From: Camarhynchus parvulus
Taxonomy: Eukaryota > Chordata > Aves > Passeriformes > Thraupidae
Assembly (NCBI RefSeq): GCF_901933205.1
Contig: NC_044573.1
Coordinates: 34,754,993-34,818,992, forward strand
DNA: 64,000 nt
Reading direction: 5' to 3'
The notes under the pieces are model-generated. The model ran no database searches. It was not told where the DNA came from and saw nothing but the letters and a program-made list of their open reading frames with translations. Position 1 is the stretch's first letter. The number at the start of each line of letters is the position of its first letter. The translations under genes and the position numbers were made by a program. Shown piece after piece: positions 59,449-64,000 of this stretch.

Positions 59449-62400
59449 GTAACAAGCATGTTTAAAATATATTATATTTAGACATCTTTTTAGGCTTATA
59501 TCTTGACACTACCTAAGAGCAGGAGATAAAAAAATTCTCCTCTTTAACAGGAAATTTAAAAAAATAAACATACTATGACTGCTAAACAACTGGTGCACAT
59601 TTAGTATCAACTTCTATCAATTTCCTTTTTACAGCTATTTCAAGTTAAAAGGCAATTTTTTTTTAATTCATAAAACTCAAAAATTATAAAAAGCCTTTCT
59701 ATTTTTCTCTAAAATATCTACTATAATATTTTAAAGTAAACCTCACTTCAAATTTATGGGCATTCAAAGGTCAACAGACATAATTTGACAAACAGCTACT
59801 AAGACACACAATTCTCTACATAATGCTTCCATAATTCAACAACCAGGTCTTCAGAGGTTGAGAGAAAGAGGACAAAAGGGTGGGGGGGAAACTGCAGGGA
59901 AAGTATTGCAAAAAATATGCAGATATCTAAAATAACTAAATACATTATAGAGATGAATCAATCTGGAGCTGTTGTGCTAACCGGTCTACCAAGATCTGCC
60001 AGAAGGATTCTACAGGCTGCCAGGGTACTCAGTATTTTAGACTATAGCTGGCTCACTGAAGTACTATATATTTAAGTATATTTGTAAGTAAGTGTAGGCA
60101 TGCCCCAGGGGTGAGAAGAAAAGACAGGGAAGGGGGAAGGGAAATATCAATGGTCTAGTACAACTAGGGAACAATTTTAAGAGGCACCATACTTCACATC
60201 ACTACACACACCTACTCGCACTCTGTGCCAAGAGAGGCTAGGAAGCTTTTGTAATTCCTGCAGCCACTTAAGATAACAAAACTCAAGTGGGGCCACAGGC
60301 TGAAACGACTGGCAGGCACCAAGGCATATTTAACTTCACCCCACACAGAAGGTACTTCATCCCATTTATCCCTCACATGCTCTCACTGGATGATAGCACC
60401 TCATGAGACCAATGCAGAGCACGATCGGCTACTGACACCTTATTTTTGTTGGACTTTTCAGAGATGTCCTAAAACTGGCATCAGATACAAACCCAGAAAA
60501 AGCATCCAAAAGAAATCAAAGATTTCATTTACAGTAAAAAAACTTTGGATGAAAATGCCATCTTCTTACGTTCTTTGTCTTTTTCAAACAATGTTTTCAA
60601 AGAGAAAACACTGCTTGAAGAACAAATTCAGTGAGACTGAAAAACTCCTAATAAATGATGCAGAATTTATTCACAAATTGTACCTGGCAATACCTTGCTT
60701 ACTCTAATGTAGGCATCTCAAAACCAGGAAGATTTGTTTTTCTGCAGTTTGAAGTGTTTTACTACATAGATCTCTTTTCAGATAGCCAGTCTTTCTTTTA
60801 TCCTCTCTTCAGTGCTGCCTTTCAGTGTTCTAGCAATTTTAAGCATCTAAACAGTTGCCAAGCAATGTATAGTCAGCTTATTTAATCATTCTTCATAAGC
60901 AAAATTTTTCTCACCAGTCCTTTCTGTGGTACACGTACTTAAGTGGTGAACATTAACTTTTTTTTGACCCAAGAGCATATGCCACATACACCAACACAAG
61001 CACAAAGAGAGTGCAGCTTTTAATTCTATTATGTAATTCTATAAGCAACACTGCAAAGGCATGTCACAAAATAATCACATATTATGAGCTGGAGTCTAAA
61101 TTGCAAATGCTCAAATTCCTTTCCACTTGCTGTACAAGAAGGGCAGAAATGCAGCGACAGCAGTCAGCAGCAGGACTGATAAACAGACCCATGGCCCACA
61201 TTTGAACAGACAATGGGAGTTCACAGGCCCAATGAATCACTTGGGCTATGGCAAGACAAGGGAGAAAAAATCTGGAGATTTTTAGATTTGGCTTCAGTAA
61301 CAGAAAGAGGAGTGAACCAGACTTGACCACACAAGCATTTGCAGAGGCAATTTGCACACTGCAGTTCCTCACTCCTACATCCAGGATCTGCTACTCCTTG
61401 TATTCAGGCATGCATAACCACTCTGAACTGACTTGGGCATCAAGTGAAACAAATAAAAAATAAGTGATTTTGTTCTTACCTCCTGTTTACAAGCTAGGAT
61501 ACGAATATCATGCATGCCATTTTTGCTCCAATGCTTTTGCAATCCTGCCCTATGTGACTGCACTAAAGCAAAACATATTCCTGACTAAGACCAGAAAAAA
61601 TGCAGTCTTTCCTCACTGCAATCCTTAATTTAACTTCTTTATCACTGGGTTATTTTCAAAAACACTCAACAGTAGCGAGCATATAGTGAACTTTTTTCAA
61701 ATGGGAAAAGAACATCTGGATGAGTTCATCTACAGGCCCATAGAGAACAGGTCACTCAGATAAAATGAACTTTTGTTTTCACATTTCAGAGTATTTTTAC
61801 TTCTAGTTTATTGTCTGCAAAGCTTGGATTCTGAGCACTCTGAAATTATTCCAAAGAACTCTTTCAGGTATCCAAGCATTTCTCAGCATTTAAAGCTAAA
61901 ACATAAGGATCCCTCACCAATTTCAGTTTTTGCCACTTTTTAACTAAGAAATGTAGAAATGAGGACTTGACAAGGCTCACCAGCCTTGTTAAGCCAAATA
62001 CATGAGTAGGTTACTGACCAATACTTACTTTCTCTGAAAACTGTTTACTGATAACAGTTTTAGTTACAGCTTGGTATTTGTACAGTCTTACTTCTTTTAG
62101 CATTAAATTAAGATGAACCAAAAGTCTCAGGCAATTCACGTGGTCTTCCTTGGGGAATTTCACACAGACCATTCTAAAATTAGCAAATAAAGTTTCTGTG
62201 TCTACTGAAACGTCAATAGAGGCTAAGCTATATTTGCAACTTGTTGTTCAAACAGTGCCGAGTTACTTATCTCTGATGCAATAAAATTGCCATAAACCAA
62301 GACCCTCAAAAGAAAAAGAAGGGCTACATTTTGAGTAAGATAGAGATACAAATTTAATTTAAAATGTTCACCAATAAAGACACTTAGGATGTTTCACCAT

Positions 62401-64000
62401 ATGCTAACCTGGCCCTGAAAACCAAAGTTTTCCACCTAGAACACAGTAATCTATTCCATTTTTGCTCAACCAAGAAAAACAGAAAAATGCCTTTTTCTTT
62501 GTGCAAGTATAACTTTCCATGAGACGAGTTTGAAAGTTTTAAAGACCACTTGGAGACAATGTAACATTATAAAATTCTCTCAGTTCATACTACATCAATA
62601 TTTACAGCACCATTTTCCTAAAGGATTTAGGCTATTTAAGAAACATATTTTCATTATACTTAAACTAAATTACAGGTTTGACAGATATATGAACTGAAAT
62701 ATCTGATGCTATGAAATTATCAGATCAATCATACAAAAAAAATCCACCTATAAAAACCAGATGCACACCTGCAAAAACATTGAAAACATTGTCTCATCAG
62801 TTTGTACTTACATTCTACATCTACAAACATCTGAATTTCTGACAATCACTGAACATTTACTCTCACTGGTCCTCTTCACTTAAGTAAAAGAAGCCATGAC
62901 AGCATATCAATGATCATATTGGAATTAGCTGGCAAACATGCATATAAGTAGAGGAGAATACAGTTTGCTTCACAAGACTCTGTCAAATATAAAGTTTGCA
63001 AAAAAAACCTTGTGAAAGAGAGGCTATCTGGTAGTCACCAAGGCCCATTTAGCATCATTTTTCCCAAATAAACACACCTCAGTATTGTGACCACAGCTTG
63101 TTTTCTTCTGCCTTTCATTTGATTTATCTGATACATTTATATAAAACAATAAAGTTGAAATTATTGCTTTTCTGCAGTGGAGATGTACGTAACATTAATC
63201 ACTGGTGGTTCTTTTGTACTATCTGCCTTATGAGAAAAAATATTTCATAGAAGACTTTTACAGCACTTCTGCCAATTCATCTTCCACTGAGAATCTCAGA
63301 AATTTGACCTAAATCATCACACTTGAAAATCTTATACAAAACTTCTTCAAATTTTGTCTATTTTCCATTTTATTGGTCAAACTGTATCTTTAGGACTTTT
63401 CCATTAACTTAATAACTGATTTCACCAACTCACTGCTCATTACTTTTTCTCTGAACAACGTTTTCAGATTATCCAGCTATCAGAACAACTTCTAACTAGA
63501 AATTTAATCCAACAAGAGGACCGTTATCTAAAAGCCAACAAACTGTAAATATCAACAATTTCTGAATCAAGTAACAAATGTCCTAAACCACACTATAAAT
63601 AGTCACAGCCATCTGTCTGATTTGCCCCTTCTCCTCATTACTTTAACTTGTCTATCTCCAAGGACACAATCTTACCACGTAGCAGGCCTGGTTTCATCGC
63701 CTGCCTCTTGCAGGAGAAAAGCAGCAGCAAGGGGCAAGATCTCCATCCGTGATTCCCCCCCAGAGAGCTAACATTACTAAATCTGACTTCCATACCGATC
63801 TCAAGTGCCTATCTATTACTTCCATCACATTCCTTCTATTACAGCTGTTTGCTATCATTTAACCACATTTTATCTCATTTCATTATCTCTCCCTATCATT
63901 TGGGTGGTGTTTTCTTGTTCTTTTGGCACTGTCTTACAAGGACTATTTTTAACAAAGCTGTAGAAACACAAGCACATTGTATCCACCCATTCTCCCTAAT

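Larger units (their letters stand above)
54979..64000 (-). other. STRN: STRN intron 1, partial (at least 9 kb)
   Basis: The acceptor TTTTGCAG is at its left end. Exon 1 and the usual CpG-island promoter are not reached, since no long CpG-rich segment or start codon with a striatin N-terminus is present. It contains a (TA)n microsatellite, a 134-bp duplicated segment and a 110-bp CpG-dense patch. Confidence 0.88.

Noticed and set aside
60000..64000. Exon 1 or promoter of STRN at the right edge
   Set aside because: No CpG island and no frame ending in the ...EVERAELQ-type sequence that should precede exon 2 was found, so exon 1 must lie beyond the window.

Overview
The window is vertebrate nuclear DNA, almost certainly from a bird. 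It is AT-rich, CpG-poor and intron-dominated. It carries several fragments of CR1 LINEs, including one with the avian-type CR1 3' tail (octamer repeats of ATTCTATG/CATAGAAT form) at about 21711-22053. There are no prokaryotic features. The species cannot be fixed from the sequence.

One protein-coding gene fills nearly the whole window: STRN (striatin), on the minus strand. I reconstructed 17 consecutive coding exons, numbered 2-18 by analogy with the 18-exon mammalian gene, from 54978 down to the TGA at 8002-8004. All 17 join in frame with GT-AG introns and give 2106 nt, or 701 residues plus stop. Exon 1 (start codon, caveolin-binding segment, start of the coiled coil) and the promoter lie beyond 64000. 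The protein order is coiled coil (exons 2-3), calmodulin-binding helix (exons 4-5), acidic and serine-rich linker (exons 5-10), then the C-terminal WD40 propeller (exons 11-18). The sequence is striatin rather than STRN3 or STRN4, judged from paralog-specific residues in exons 8, 13 and 14. Striatin is the scaffold and PP2A regulatory B''' subunit of STRIPAK complexes.

Layout by position: 1-420 is the probable tail-to-tail junction with a plus-strand neighbour (VIT by mammalian synteny, inferred). About 319-8001 is the probable long STRN 3' UTR. 8002-16918 holds the WD40 exons with short introns. 16919-31803 holds linker exons 6-10 and three CR1 fragments. 31804-43169 is the 11.4 kb intron 5. 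43170-47672 holds exons 3-5. 47673-54874 is intron 2, 54875-54978 is exon 2, and 54979 to the end is intron 1.

I see no CRISPR, operon, viral genome or novel multi-gene system. Points worth a second look are a nearly identical 134-bp duplication in intron 1 (57714-57847 and 59316-59448), CpG-dense islets inside otherwise CpG-poor introns (58721-58830, 51790-51955, 44375-44415), overlapping convergent polyadenylation signals near 336-402, a Pumilio-type element about 30 nt after the stop codon, and small tandem duplications near exons 4 and 5.
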